64,000 nt of DNA from CAZZKG01 sp964654825 (GTDB lineage: Bacteria; Gemmatimonadota; CAZMKB01): positions 23,285 through 87,284 of the forward strand of contig CAZZKG010000010.1 of NCBI GenBank assembly GCA_964654825.1, given 5' to 3'. A model generated the notes under the pieces. That model was not told the origin of the DNA. It ran no database searches and saw only the letters and a list, made by a program, of their open reading frames with translations. Shown in pieces: positions 24,714-32,864 of this stretch (the stretch's first letter is position 1; every line of letters starts with the position of its first letter). Position numbers and translations under genes: made by a program.

Positions 24714-27620
24714 TTAGCGCGAAAGTACCATCTTCATGACTTCGAAATGTGATCCTGCCCTTATGGAGAGCAGATATATACCCGAATTGATCGATTCCCC
24801 TGCATCGTTTTTCCCGTCCCAGTGGACCCGGTACTGACCGGCCGGGAGACTCTCATCGAGAAGTACTTTCACGAGCCTGCCTCGCACGTCGTAGATGCTC
24901 AACATCGTCCTGACATCGGAAGCGTTTTCCTCCGGGATGTCGAACCGGATGTCAGTGCTCGGGTTAAACGGGTTGGGATAGTTCTGCCACAGGTTGAATG
25001 TCGTCGGTACGTCCGATCCGGTGAGGTTAAGAATCCCGCCGTTGGCAAGAATGGTGAAATCGGCATCGGATGCGTCGTTGATCCTCCGATTTCCGTACTC
25101 CTGAGCCTTGATCCTGCAGTTGTCAGACGGAATGTCGTCAACTGCCCAGCTGTAAGAGCCGTCGTTGGGAGTCCTCCCTCTAAGGAGTGTCCATGTAGTA
25201 CCCGAATCGGTCGACCACCACAGTCTCACTTCCTCAATGTTGTTGGACGCGTTCCAGGTGATGGTCTCACTCGACCCGACTGTCCACGTTTCGCCTCCGT
25301 TGGGGCTCAAGACGGTGATCCACCTGTCTCCGCCGCCGCTGGAACCGATGGTGAAGTCGGTGTTGCTCATGTCCTCTATCGCCGGATCGTCTTTGCTCTG
25401 TACCCGAACCCTGCAGTTGCCGGATGGCGTGTCAGGGACGGTCCAGTCCCTGTTCCCGTCATTACCCGTATTCGATTTGATCTTGATCCACGTCTGGCCG
25501 GAGTTGGTCGAGTAATCGATCCTGACGTAAGGAAAATCTCCTGACGAATCCCAGGTGATGAGCTGCGCCGAACCCGGTTCCCACGCCTCACCACCGTTGG
25601 GGCTCGTCACCGTGATCCACTGACCGCCGCCACCAGAACCGATGGTGAAATCGGCATCACTCATGTCCTCTATCGCAGGGTCGTCTTTGCTCTGTACCCG
25701 AACCCTGCAGTTGCTGGAAGGCGTGTCGGGGACGGTCCAGTCCCTGTTCCCGTCATTACCTGTCTTCGATTTGATCTTGATCCACGTCTGGCCCGAGTTG
25801 GTCGAGTAATCGATCCTGACGTAAGGAAAATCTCCCGACGAATTCCAGGTGATGAGCCGCGCCGAACCTGGTTCCCACGATTCGCCTCCGTTGGGACTCG
25901 TCACCGTGATCCACTGACTGCCGCCGCCACTGGTGCTGATCGTGAAGTCAGTGTTGGAATCATCTTTTACACCCGAATTGTTTGCATCGAGCACCCGCAC
26001 CCGGCAGTTGTTCGATGGAGTGTTGGGGATCGTCCAGGAGTATGAGCCGTCGTTGGTGGTGCTCTCGATAATGGTGGTCCAGCTCGATCCGCTGTTGGTC
26101 GAGTAGCGGATCCTGACGTTGTTTATCCCGCTGCTCGAATCCCAGGTGATGTTGTGACTGCTGTCGACCTGCCAGTCCTCTCCACCGTTGGGGTCGGTGA
26201 CCGTGATCCACGGTTCGCCTCCTCCTGAGCCGATGGTGAAGTCAGAATCGGAGTCGTCCTTGATGGAAGTGTCGCCCACTTTGATCACCCTGGCCCGGCA
26301 GTTGTTCGATGGAGTGTCGGGGATCGTCCAGGAGTAAGAGCCATCGTTGGCTGTGTTATCGATAATAGTGATCCAGTTCGACCCGCTGTCCGTCGAATAG
26401 CGGAGTTTGACGTTGTCTATCCCGCTGCTCGAGCTCCAGGTGATGTTGTGGCTGCTGCCTACCTGCCAGCTCTCTCCGCCATTGGGGCTGTTGACGGTAA
26501 TCCAGTCCTGGGGAGGACCTCCGCCCTCTGCCGAGATCGCAGCGTACCACACGGTGAGACCAAGCTGGTACACGGTGTGAGCATACTGCCCGTCGCCCAT
26601 CGCGTCGGGAGCGTGGGTGCCGGAGTGGAACGTCTGCGCCCCGGCCCACCCCGAACCGTCGTTGTAACGGTACTGACCATCCCATATCACGTAGATGGTG
26701 CCGTTGTCATCGATGGCGATGGCCGGATCCTCGCCTTCACCGAGGATGGTGGGATCCGTCCAATTGCTGCCAGTCTTATTGACATATGCGATAGCAGTCC
26801 CTTCCGGGAAGGCGATATGGGGTTTGTTGTTGGGATCGAGAACGATGTGAGGATCTTCGCCGCATCGTTCAGCGGTATATGTTGCGAACTCAACGCTGCC
26901 CCAGGAACCGTTGGTCCATTTGCGGTACATGGCTTCGTAGGCGTTGCCGGGGCCGCCCCGTTGTCTCCAGACGACATGGAGCACATTATTGGTACCCAGT
27001 GCGATGTGGGGCCGCTTCGCCGTCCCTGAGCCGGTGGAGATCTTCGTGGCCCCGCCCCAGCTGCCGTTTTCGTACTTTTTATACCATATGGTGCCTTTTC
27101 CGTTGTTAAGGTCATTCTGCCGCCAGATGAGGTGACGGATCCCGTTGGATGCGACAACGATGTGAGGGTCTCGCATAAAATAGTCGTTGGGATTCGAATT
27201 CGGAACGACGGTCTGTCTGTTACTCCAGCTTCCGCCGGTCTTGTTCATGTAATAAATGTTCCCGTCATTATCCCCCCAGACGATATGGGGTTTTCCGTTG
27301 GAGTCGGCGCAGATTCCAGGGGGTGCCGAGGAGTTCACGCTGACATTGCCGATGGGAACCGTCTCGATCGACTGCCAGGAAGAGCCGTTGTAGTAACGAT
27401 AGCGGACATTGTTCTGGTACTTCCAGGCAACGTGGAGCTTTCCGTTCTCCTCTGCGAATATGTCGGGTTTCGAACCGTCACCGAACTGCGTTGAAGTCGG
27501 GGAAACTCCCGGTGTTGAAGGAAGCGGTGTTGCCTCCAGCAGTCTGATTGTCGTTTGCGTGAAAGAAAGAGTAACGAAAAGAACCAGAGACACCCTACCG
27601 ATCAAAGAGAGAGCTTTCAT
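24714..27620 (-). CDS. Large secreted protein: propeller-like N-terminus, five Ig-like repeats, type IX-style sorting tail
   Basis: 968 residues from ATG 27620 (AGGAAGG upstream). Signal peptide, then a propeller-like region (about 35-350) with phrases NGKPHIVWGDNDG, NNVLHVVWRQRGG and NNKPHIAFPEG. Five tandem Ig-like repeats of about 98 residues follow, each opening V-x-S/D-P-N-G-G-E and containing YSTxSGxxWxxI and TIPDTPSNNCRxRV. The tail has NLWQNYPNPFNPSTDIRF and a FlgD-like fold ending in IYLLSIRAGS. Repeats 3 and 4 are almost identical in DNA, implying recent duplication. It shares its plan with the downstream gene. Role unknown; surface display or adhesion is inferred. Confidence 0.85.
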   Translation of the reverse strand: MKALSLIGRVSLVLFVTLSFTQTTIRLLEATPLPSTPGVSPTSTQFGDGSKPDIFAEENGKLHVAWKYQNNVRYRYYNGSSWQSIETVPIGNVSVNSSAPPGICADSNGKPHIVWGDNDGNIYYMNKTGGSWSNRQTVVPNSNPNDYFMRDPHIVVASNGIRHLIWRQNDLNNGKGTIWYKKYENGSWGGATKISTGSGTAKRPHIALGTNNVLHVVWRQRGGPGNAYEAMYRKWTNGSWGSVEFATYTAERCGEDPHIVLDPNNKPHIAFPEGTAIAYVNKTGSNWTDPTILGEGEDPAIAIDDNGTIYVIWDGQYRYNDGSGWAGAQTFHSGTHAPDAMGDGQYAHTVYQLGLTVWYAAISAEGGGPPQDWITVNSPNGGESWQVGSSHNITWSSSSGIDNVKLRYSTDSGSNWITIIDNTANDGSYSWTIPDTPSNNCRARVIKVGDTSIKDDSDSDFTIGSGGGEPWITVTDPNGGEDWQVDSSHNITWDSSSGINNVRIRYSTNSGSSWTTIIESTTNDGSYSWTIPNTPSNNCRVRVLDANNSGVKDDSNTDFTISTSGGGSQWITVTSPNGGESWEPGSARLITWNSSGDFPYVRIDYSTNSGQTWIKIKSKTGNDGNRDWTVPDTPSSNCRVRVQSKDDPAIEDMSDADFTIGSGGGGQWITVTSPNGGEAWEPGSAQLITWDSSGDFPYVRIDYSTNSGQTWIKIKSNTGNDGNRDWTVPDTPSGNCRVRVQSKDDPAIEDMSNTDFTIGSSGGGDRWITVLSPNGGETWTVGSSETITWNASNNIEEVRLWWSTDSGTTWTLLRGRTPNDGSYSWAVDDIPSDNCRIKAQEYGNRRINDASDADFTILANGGILNLTGSDVPTTFNLWQNYPNPFNPSTDIRFDIPEENASDVRTMLSIYDVRGRLVKVLLDESLPAGQYRVHWDGKNDAGESINSGIYLLSIRAGSHFEVMKMVLSR
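25315..26500 (-). repeat. Tandem domain-encoding repeats, period about 294-297 bp
   Basis: The block GTGATCCAC or a variant recurs at 25315, 25612, 25906, 26203 and about 26497, giving spacings of 297, 294, 297 and about 294 bp. The units at 25.3-25.9 kb are nearly identical in DNA; the others have diverged. Each unit encodes one Ig-like domain. Such arrays are prone to copy-number change and to assembly collapse. Confidence 0.8.
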
Positions 27621-27912
27621 ATGACACCTTCCTGGCCTTAAATGTGAAAGAATTCTTCCCGTCGTGTCTTCAATTGTTGAGATTTTTACCACCCTCGTAA
27701 ATTTAGGGCAATATATATACCAAATACCCGGAATGCAAGCAGTTTATTACATATTCGGGATATTATTACACAACAGCGACTTACGTGGAATCATCCTTTT
27801 CAAAATCTCCCGGTTTCCGGGGAGAGACCGCCGGGAAACGACGAAAAGTCAACACTGTTGTCAAAAAGAGGATTTTATCAAATTGATGGGACTTTCCTTC
27901 TATATCGGGGGG

Positions 27913-29229
27913 CTATTTCGTGGTTTGTGATGGCCGGTTGATAATATAGATGACTCCGGGGCTTTCCCCCTGGCCCGCTTCGACAGGAGAAGCAGTGAGA
28001 TCCATCACCCAGGTACTGCCATCCCGGGCCCTGAGAGAGACCCGCTCCATCCTCCACGGATCGGGATCACGGGAACCGGAGACGACCGCTTCCCGGAGAT
28101 CACTCCCGATGCCGAGCACGGTCACCTCCTTCCCGATAATGTCTGCTTTCTCGTAGCCGAGGAGGTCACACGCACATTTGTTCCACGAGACGATAAGATC
28201 ATCACCATCGGTGGCGAAGATTGCCTCGCCGGTACTCTTGAGAAGGGTTCCGACCAGGGATCTCAGTTTGGCGCAGTCATCGTAGAGTTTCGTGAGCATC
28301 AGGGCATGCGAGAACTGGATGGCGAATGTCTTCACGGCAGCCAGGTCGGATCTGGAGAGTATCTCGGAAGACATCATGAACGAGCCAATCGTCTCGCGGT
28401 TCACTATCAAGGGGGCGACGATGATTTTTTTCAGTCCGAGAAGTTCGATGATCTTTCCGATGTTCTTCTTATACGAAGGATCAGTCAATCTCGATTTGAG
28501 ATACTTGTAGGGATCATCGAAGTAAACCGCTTTTCTGGTTTTGAGAACCCGTTTCATTGCCGGCCACTGATCGAGAGAAAATTCCGAGTCCGCCCACTGG
28601 GTGCCGTAAAGACTATTCGCTTTTTTGGTCTTTCTGGTGGGGAAATTCGAATAGGCGATCTTCCCGGTGTTTTCATCCGTTTTAATCAGGATGGCTGCAT
28701 GGATACCATGTTTTTTGAGCTTGTCACCAACGATCCTGAGTACGTTACCACTCATGAGGTTGTTCTGCATTGCCGCGCCGACGGAGTTGAGTATGTCTAT
28801 TATCCTCCTCGCCCTGAAAATCGGGGTGATGTTTCTGCTGCTGACCTGCACGTGTGACACTTTCCCCTGTGAATTGAATAGCGGGACGACGGAACTGAGG
28901 TAGAACTCTTCATCATTCGTGACCGCATGCCGGTGCGAGGTCGCAATGTTGTCACTTATTTTTCCTTCCATCACCGCCTTCTCGAAAGCATCGAGCAGGA
29001 GCTGGAGGCTCTCGATGTCCATGACCGGCCAGATGGACGAGAAACCGTGCTCCAGGATCTTCTCTTTCTTCACACCGGAGAAGTCACTGTTGATGTACGT
29101 GACACGCTTCTGATTTCTCTCGACAATCCACGCGATGTTTGCCGAATTTTCGATGATCGTTCGGAAGAATCCTTCCGGAAGGGTATCGTGACTGGCCTGA
29201 GATTTTTTTTTACTGTCGTCCATTTGCAT
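27913..29229 (-). CDS. PAS-GAF-PAS sensor protein without an output domain
   Basis: 438 residues, no signal peptide or membrane segment, so cytoplasmic. First PAS domain about 20-140 (FRTIIENSANIAWIVERNQK...VQVSSRNITPI), GAF-like domain about 145-315 (GVAAMQ-type start, IIVAPLIVNRETIGSFMMSS), second PAS about 320-438 (LLKSTGEAIFATDGDDLIVSWN, LLGYEKADIIGKEV, VIYIINRP). It stops right after the second PAS. No HisKA, GGDEF, EAL, HTH or PP2C domain follows, and no partner lies adjacent. It may signal by protein contact or be the remnant of a longer kinase. Confidence 0.8.
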   Translation of the reverse strand: MQMDDSKKKSQASHDTLPEGFFRTIIENSANIAWIVERNQKRVTYINSDFSGVKKEKILEHGFSSIWPVMDIESLQLLLDAFEKAVMEGKISDNIATSHRHAVTNDEEFYLSSVVPLFNSQGKVSHVQVSSRNITPIFRARRIIDILNSVGAAMQNNLMSGNVLRIVGDKLKKHGIHAAILIKTDENTGKIAYSNFPTRKTKKANSLYGTQWADSEFSLDQWPAMKRVLKTRKAVYFDDPYKYLKSRLTDPSYKKNIGKIIELLGLKKIIVAPLIVNRETIGSFMMSSEILSRSDLAAVKTFAIQFSHALMLTKLYDDCAKLRSLVGTLLKSTGEAIFATDGDDLIVSWNKCACDLLGYEKADIIGKEVTVLGIGSDLREAVVSGSRDPDPWRMERVSLRARDGSTWVMDLTASPVEAGQGESPGVIYIINRPSQTTK

Positions 29230-29335
29230 AGTTGGCCCGAGGACCTGCTCCCGGGTGAACAGTGCTCAGCACCCCGGGTGCAGCTGCCGGGAAACGTACG
29301 TGATAAGTGCATCGAACGAAAAATTACAACATAAT

Positions 29336-29363
29336 ATATTATGGATGCGGTATGTTCTGTCAA
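29336..29363 (-). promoter_or_regulatory. Promoter of the PAS-GAF-PAS gene, inside a family 2 repeat arm
   Basis: Minus strand TTGACA (29358-29363), 16 bp spacer, TAATAT (29336-29341), about 107 bp upstream of the start. The TTGACA belongs to the block shared with family 2 copy 1, where it points toward purA. Confidence 0.5.
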
Positions 29364-29510
29364 GTCACTCCTGGTGTCCTGCCCCGGCAATTCATCACCA
29401 ATTCAGGAGGATCTCGAGTTTCCTGGTTGCGTTGCTCCTTAAACAGGGACAGTCACCATTTATTGTCACCAATATTTATTTTGTTCAAAAAATGGTGACT
29501 GTCCCTGTTT
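29357..29510 (-). repeat. Hairpin repeat, family 2 copy 3, with outward promoter arm
   Basis: AAACAGGGACAGTCACCATT (29441-29460) and its perfect complement (29491-29510) form a 20-bp stem; the loop sequence matches copy 1 (TTGTTCAAAAAATGG). Read on the minus strand it continues with AAGGAGCAACG, CCAGG, CCTGAATTGGTGATGAATT, a CGGGG-GGACAC block and CTTGACAGA, alignable without gaps to copy 1 over the last 33 positions. The 290 bp from here to the MscS gene hold only a promoter. Confidence 0.8.
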
Positions 29511-29667
29511 TTCTATTTTTACACAACCTCGATAGCTCGCTGTAATTGTCAACGAACTTCTGGGACGGAACACTGGACGGTTAAACCGGAGATTCCTTCA
29601 GGGGTATTTTTCCTGTTCATGGGCCTGTCAGTCACGAATACTTCCGATGGTTCCCCATCTGTTTGTA

Positions 29668-29697
29668 TTGACATGCTCTCGATCCGGAACATATTAT
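29668..29697 (+). promoter_or_regulatory. Promoter of the MscS-family channel gene
   Basis: TTGACA (29668-29673), 18 bp spacer, TATTAT (29692-29697). Predicted start about 29704, a leader of roughly 97 nt. Confidence 0.65.
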
Positions 29698-29800
29698 TGG
29701 AGGACTCCGGTCCACAACACCGGTTTTTTCATTTTACGTTTCCAGAAAATGTCCCTGACAACAACAGGAAGAACCGGGATCTTTATCCGAGGAGGTACAG

Positions 29801-30961
29801 ATGGAATGGGTCACCACCACCTTCCGCAGCTTTTGGGTGGATATTCTCGTATCCTTCGGCATCATCGTCTTTGCATACCTCGTGGGGTTGTTCATCAGAT
29901 CACGGGTTCTGAGCTGGCTCAACAGGCTGGCAGTAAAAACGAGCTGGAACTGGGATGATCCTATCGTAGAAAATCTCAGGAAACCGATCCGCACCTGGTG
30001 CCTGCTGGCGGGAGTCTTCGCAGTGAAAGTGATGTGGGAGGACTCTCTTCCCCCGAGTATATCCTCATACATCACGAAGATTATTATTGTACTCCTCGGC
30101 CTTTCGATTCTCCTCTTTGTCGCAAAGACGATCACTGATCTCATCGGTCTGTACGGGGACAAAGTTGCGCTCCCCGGGACCGGATTGACGCAGGCTCTGG
30201 TCAAAAGCGTGATTTTACTGATCGGGGTTCTCATCATCCTGGGCAGTCTCGGCGTGTCGATTACCCCCCTTCTTACGACGCTGGGTATAGGAGGTCTTGC
30301 GGTTGCTCTCGCGCTCCAGGACACGCTGTCCAACCTGTTCTCCGGTTTTTACATCGTCATCGCCAGGAATATCAGAAAAGATGACTTCATCAGACTCGAG
30401 AGCGGTGAAGAAGGGTATGTCGTCGATATCGGCTGGCGGGCTTCGGTCATCAGGATGCTCCCCAACAACATGGTGATCATCCCCAACTCAAAACTCGCTA
30501 ATTCCATTATCACAAACTACTACCTTCCGGAGCGGGAGATGTCCGTCCTCGTGCAGGTCGGCGTACACTACGACAGCGATCTCGAAAAGGTCGAGAGGGT
30601 CACCATCGAGACTGCACGGGAGTGTCAGAAAGAGATCGAAGGGGCGGTTCACGACCACGAGCCTTTCATACGATATCACACCTTCGACAGTTCGAGCATC
30701 AATTTCTCAGTTATTCTCAGGACCGGTGAATTCGTCGGTAACTACCTCCTCAAGCACGAATTCATCAAGCGATTACAGAAGAGGTACAAGCGGGAAGGAA
30801 TCATCATCCCGTTTCCTATCAGTGCCCTCAATCTCGAACAGGAAGGGGCTGACAGGATTATCTCCCGGCCCGACACCAGGGAAGTACGGGAAGACCCTTC
30901 CCTGACGAGGGAGGAGATCGAACACATCAAGAAACGTTTAAAATCCCCCGGCTATAAGTAG
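29801..30961 (+). CDS. MscS family mechanosensitive ion channel
   Basis: 386 residues. Inner-membrane channel that releases solutes on hypoosmotic shock. Membrane segments at about 12-35, 66-84, 93-112 and 140-170. The pore-lining helix and hinge are in GIGGLAVALALQDTLSNLFS, followed by the beta domain FIRLESGEEGYVVDIGWRAS and the conserved LPNNMVIIPNSKLANSII. The C-terminal alpha/beta domain runs to about 340, then a charged tail. ATG 29801 follows GAGGAGGT with 4-6 bases spacing. Monocistronic with its own promoter. Confidence 0.93.
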   Translation: MEWVTTTFRSFWVDILVSFGIIVFAYLVGLFIRSRVLSWLNRLAVKTSWNWDDPIVENLRKPIRTWCLLAGVFAVKVMWEDSLPPSISSYITKIIIVLLGLSILLFVAKTITDLIGLYGDKVALPGTGLTQALVKSVILLIGVLIILGSLGVSITPLLTTLGIGGLAVALALQDTLSNLFSGFYIVIARNIRKDDFIRLESGEEGYVVDIGWRASVIRMLPNNMVIIPNSKLANSIITNYYLPEREMSVLVQVGVHYDSDLEKVERVTIETARECQKEIEGAVHDHEPFIRYHTFDSSSINFSVILRTGEFVGNYLLKHEFIKRLQKRYKREGIIIPFPISALNLEQEGADRIISRPDTREVREDPSLTREEIEHIKKRLKSPGYK

Positions 30962-31158
30962 GAATTCCCGCAGATGAGCGGAACGCGGGATACTGTCGGG
31001 GATAGATTCGTGAGTCTGTTTTCGTATCAAAGGACGAACCGGTTGATGGGTGACCATCTGAGTGAGAGTCCTTCTGATCCGGGGTAACAGGCCAGGAGCA
31101 GGGGAGACTGTGGATCCTGTCCGGTCTCTCGAGGACAGAAATGGAGGAGAGTTATCTC

Positions 31159-31779
31159 ATGAAGGATGAACCAAAGAGCAAAAACATTACCTGGCACGAT
31201 TCTATGATCGATCTCGAAAAAAGGGAAAAACTTCACGGCCACAAAGGTATCGTGATGTGGTATACCGGTCTCTCGGGTTCCGGGAAGTCCACCCTTGCAA
31301 CCGCGGTAGAACACGCTCTCTACGAGAGAGGATGCCACACGTACGTCCTCGATGGTGATAATATTCGACATGGTCTCAACAAAGATCTTGGATTCAGCCC
31401 CGAAGACAGGGAGGAAAATATAAGGCGTATCGGGGAGGTTGCTCACCTCTTCGCCCAGGCCGGCATAATAGCAATGACGGCTTTTATATCCCCGTACCGT
31501 AAAGACAGAGATCTTGCGAGAGGTTTAAACGATGATGGGCAATTTCATGAGATCTTCTGCAGATGCAGTCTTGGAGCCTGCGAGGAGAGAGATCCCAAAG
31601 GGCTCTACAAGAAGGCGAGGGCGGGGGAGATTCCGGAGTTCACCGGGATCTCGGCTCCGTATGAAGAGCCGCTGACTCCCGAGCTTGTAATCGATACCGA
31701 CCAGGAGTCACCGGAGGAGAGTGCGGCCAGGGTGATCGCTTATCTCGAACAGGTTGGAGTCGTCTCTCCTGTCGAATAA
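31159..31779 (+). CDS. cysC: Adenylylsulfate (APS) kinase
   Basis: 206 residues from ATG 31159, with GGAGGAGA eight bases upstream (an ATG at 31141 overlaps it). Phosphorylates APS to PAPS. P-loop GLSGSGKST, LDGDNIRHGLNKDLGFSPEDR, IRRIGEVAHLFAQAG, FISPYRKDRDLAR, DPKGLYKKARAGEIPEFTGI, and ISAPYEEPLTPELVIDTD are all present and intact. No sulfurylase (cysN, cysD or sat) or PAPS reductase lies beside it, so PAPS may serve sulfotransferases or the partner genes are elsewhere. The next gene begins 35 bp downstream. Confidence 0.95.
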   Translation: MKDEPKSKNITWHDSMIDLEKREKLHGHKGIVMWYTGLSGSGKSTLATAVEHALYERGCHTYVLDGDNIRHGLNKDLGFSPEDREENIRRIGEVAHLFAQAGIIAMTAFISPYRKDRDLARGLNDDGQFHEIFCRCSLGACEERDPKGLYKKARAGEIPEFTGISAPYEEPLTPELVIDTDQESPEESAARVIAYLEQVGVVSPVE

Positions 31780-31813
31780 CCACTTCAACAGAAACTTTTG
31801 CAGCGGACGGCGC

Positions 31814-32734
31814 ATGAGGATATCTGCTTTCGCGTTGATTTCGGGAGTGCTGGTCATAGCCTGCCTCCCGCCCTGTACGTTGCGCGCTGATCTATCAACC
31901 CGGGATTCGGTCTTCACCATCGCCACTTACAACGTCTTGAATCTCTTCGATGCGTACGATGATCCCTATTTCAGAGATGAGCAAACTGTTCCCGTGCCCA
32001 AACCCGCCGAAGAACTGGAAGCGCTCGTCGATGTGATTCGTTCCCTCGATGCCGATCTGCTTGCTCTCCAGGAAGTCGAGAACAGGGGAGGTCTGCGCAG
32101 GTTAAAGAGCAGGTTTCTGAAAGAGTTGCATTACCGAGACCCGGTGCTCTACGAGGGGAATGACCTGCGAGGAATTGACGTGGCGTTACTCAGCAGGTTC
32201 CCGGTCGGTCAGGTTACATCGTACCGCCATATCCAGTTTCCGAGGGGGGATGGGAAGACCACCCGTTTCTCCCGGGATCTAATCAGGGTCAGAGTCAGAC
32301 CGGCGGCGGATCTGTGGATCGACATCTACGTCGTCCATCTCAAGAGCGGATCGAAAGGCAGTGATAGAGAAAAGAGAAAAGCCGAGGCCACCAAGGTGAG
32401 AGAAATTCTGGACACGGAATGTCAGAAGGATCCAAGGTATCGCTTTATCATTCTCGGAGATTTTAATGACAGGCGGAGCAGTGAAACTGTTCAGATCATA
32501 GAAGGAGCAGGAGACGGTCGATTTTTCTGTCTCACAGATGAACTGGACAGCGATACAACGATAACCTTCGTTCGAAACGCCAGTCGAGCTCAGCTGGATT
32601 ATATCTTTTGTTCCCCTTCCATGAAAACCCTCTTCATTTCAGGAAGTGTCAGGGTGGTAAATAGTGATAAAACAACAGTCGCTTCCGACCACCGACCGGT
32701 CGTCGCCTCGTTCAGGATCCCCGTCGATAAATAA
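31814..32734 (+). CDS. Exported endonuclease/exonuclease/phosphatase (EEP) family protein
   Basis: 306 residues from ATG 31814. Signal peptide (ISAFALISGVLVIACLPPCTLRA). EEP fold: FTIATYNVLNLFDAYDD, ADLLALQEVENRGGL with the metal-binding glutamate, VVHLKSG, ILGDFNDRRSSE, LDYIFCSP and the final SDHRPVVA. These are the catalytic Asn, Glu, Asp and His of DNase I-like hydrolases. The substrate could be DNA, a phosphoester or a lipid phosphate outside the cytoplasm. A hairpin terminator follows the stop at once. Confidence 0.87.
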   Translation: MRISAFALISGVLVIACLPPCTLRADLSTRDSVFTIATYNVLNLFDAYDDPYFRDEQTVPVPKPAEELEALVDVIRSLDADLLALQEVENRGGLRRLKSRFLKELHYRDPVLYEGNDLRGIDVALLSRFPVGQVTSYRHIQFPRGDGKTTRFSRDLIRVRVRPAADLWIDIYVVHLKSGSKGSDREKRKAEATKVREILDTECQKDPRYRFIILGDFNDRRSSETVQIIEGAGDGRFFCLTDELDSDTTITFVRNASRAQLDYIFCSPSMKTLFISGSVRVVNSDKTTVASDHRPVVASFRIPVDK

Positions 32735-32771
32735 TTGGGCCGGGTACCTGTCATTGATATACCCGGCCCAA
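32735..32771. terminator. Hairpin between convergent genes
   Basis: TTGGGCCGGGTA (32735-32746) and TACCCGGCCCAA (32760-32771) form a perfect 12-bp stem with a 13-nt loop directly after the EEP stop. On the minus strand it is followed by TTATTTAT. It probably ends transcription from both sides. Confidence 0.7.
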
Positions 32772-32864
32772 CGAGACATCGCTTCACCTCACCGATTACA
32801 GGGTGCGGATGAACGGCGGTCGGTCCCGAGAACCTTCTCGCTGGGCGGGCCGTCCGATCCAACA

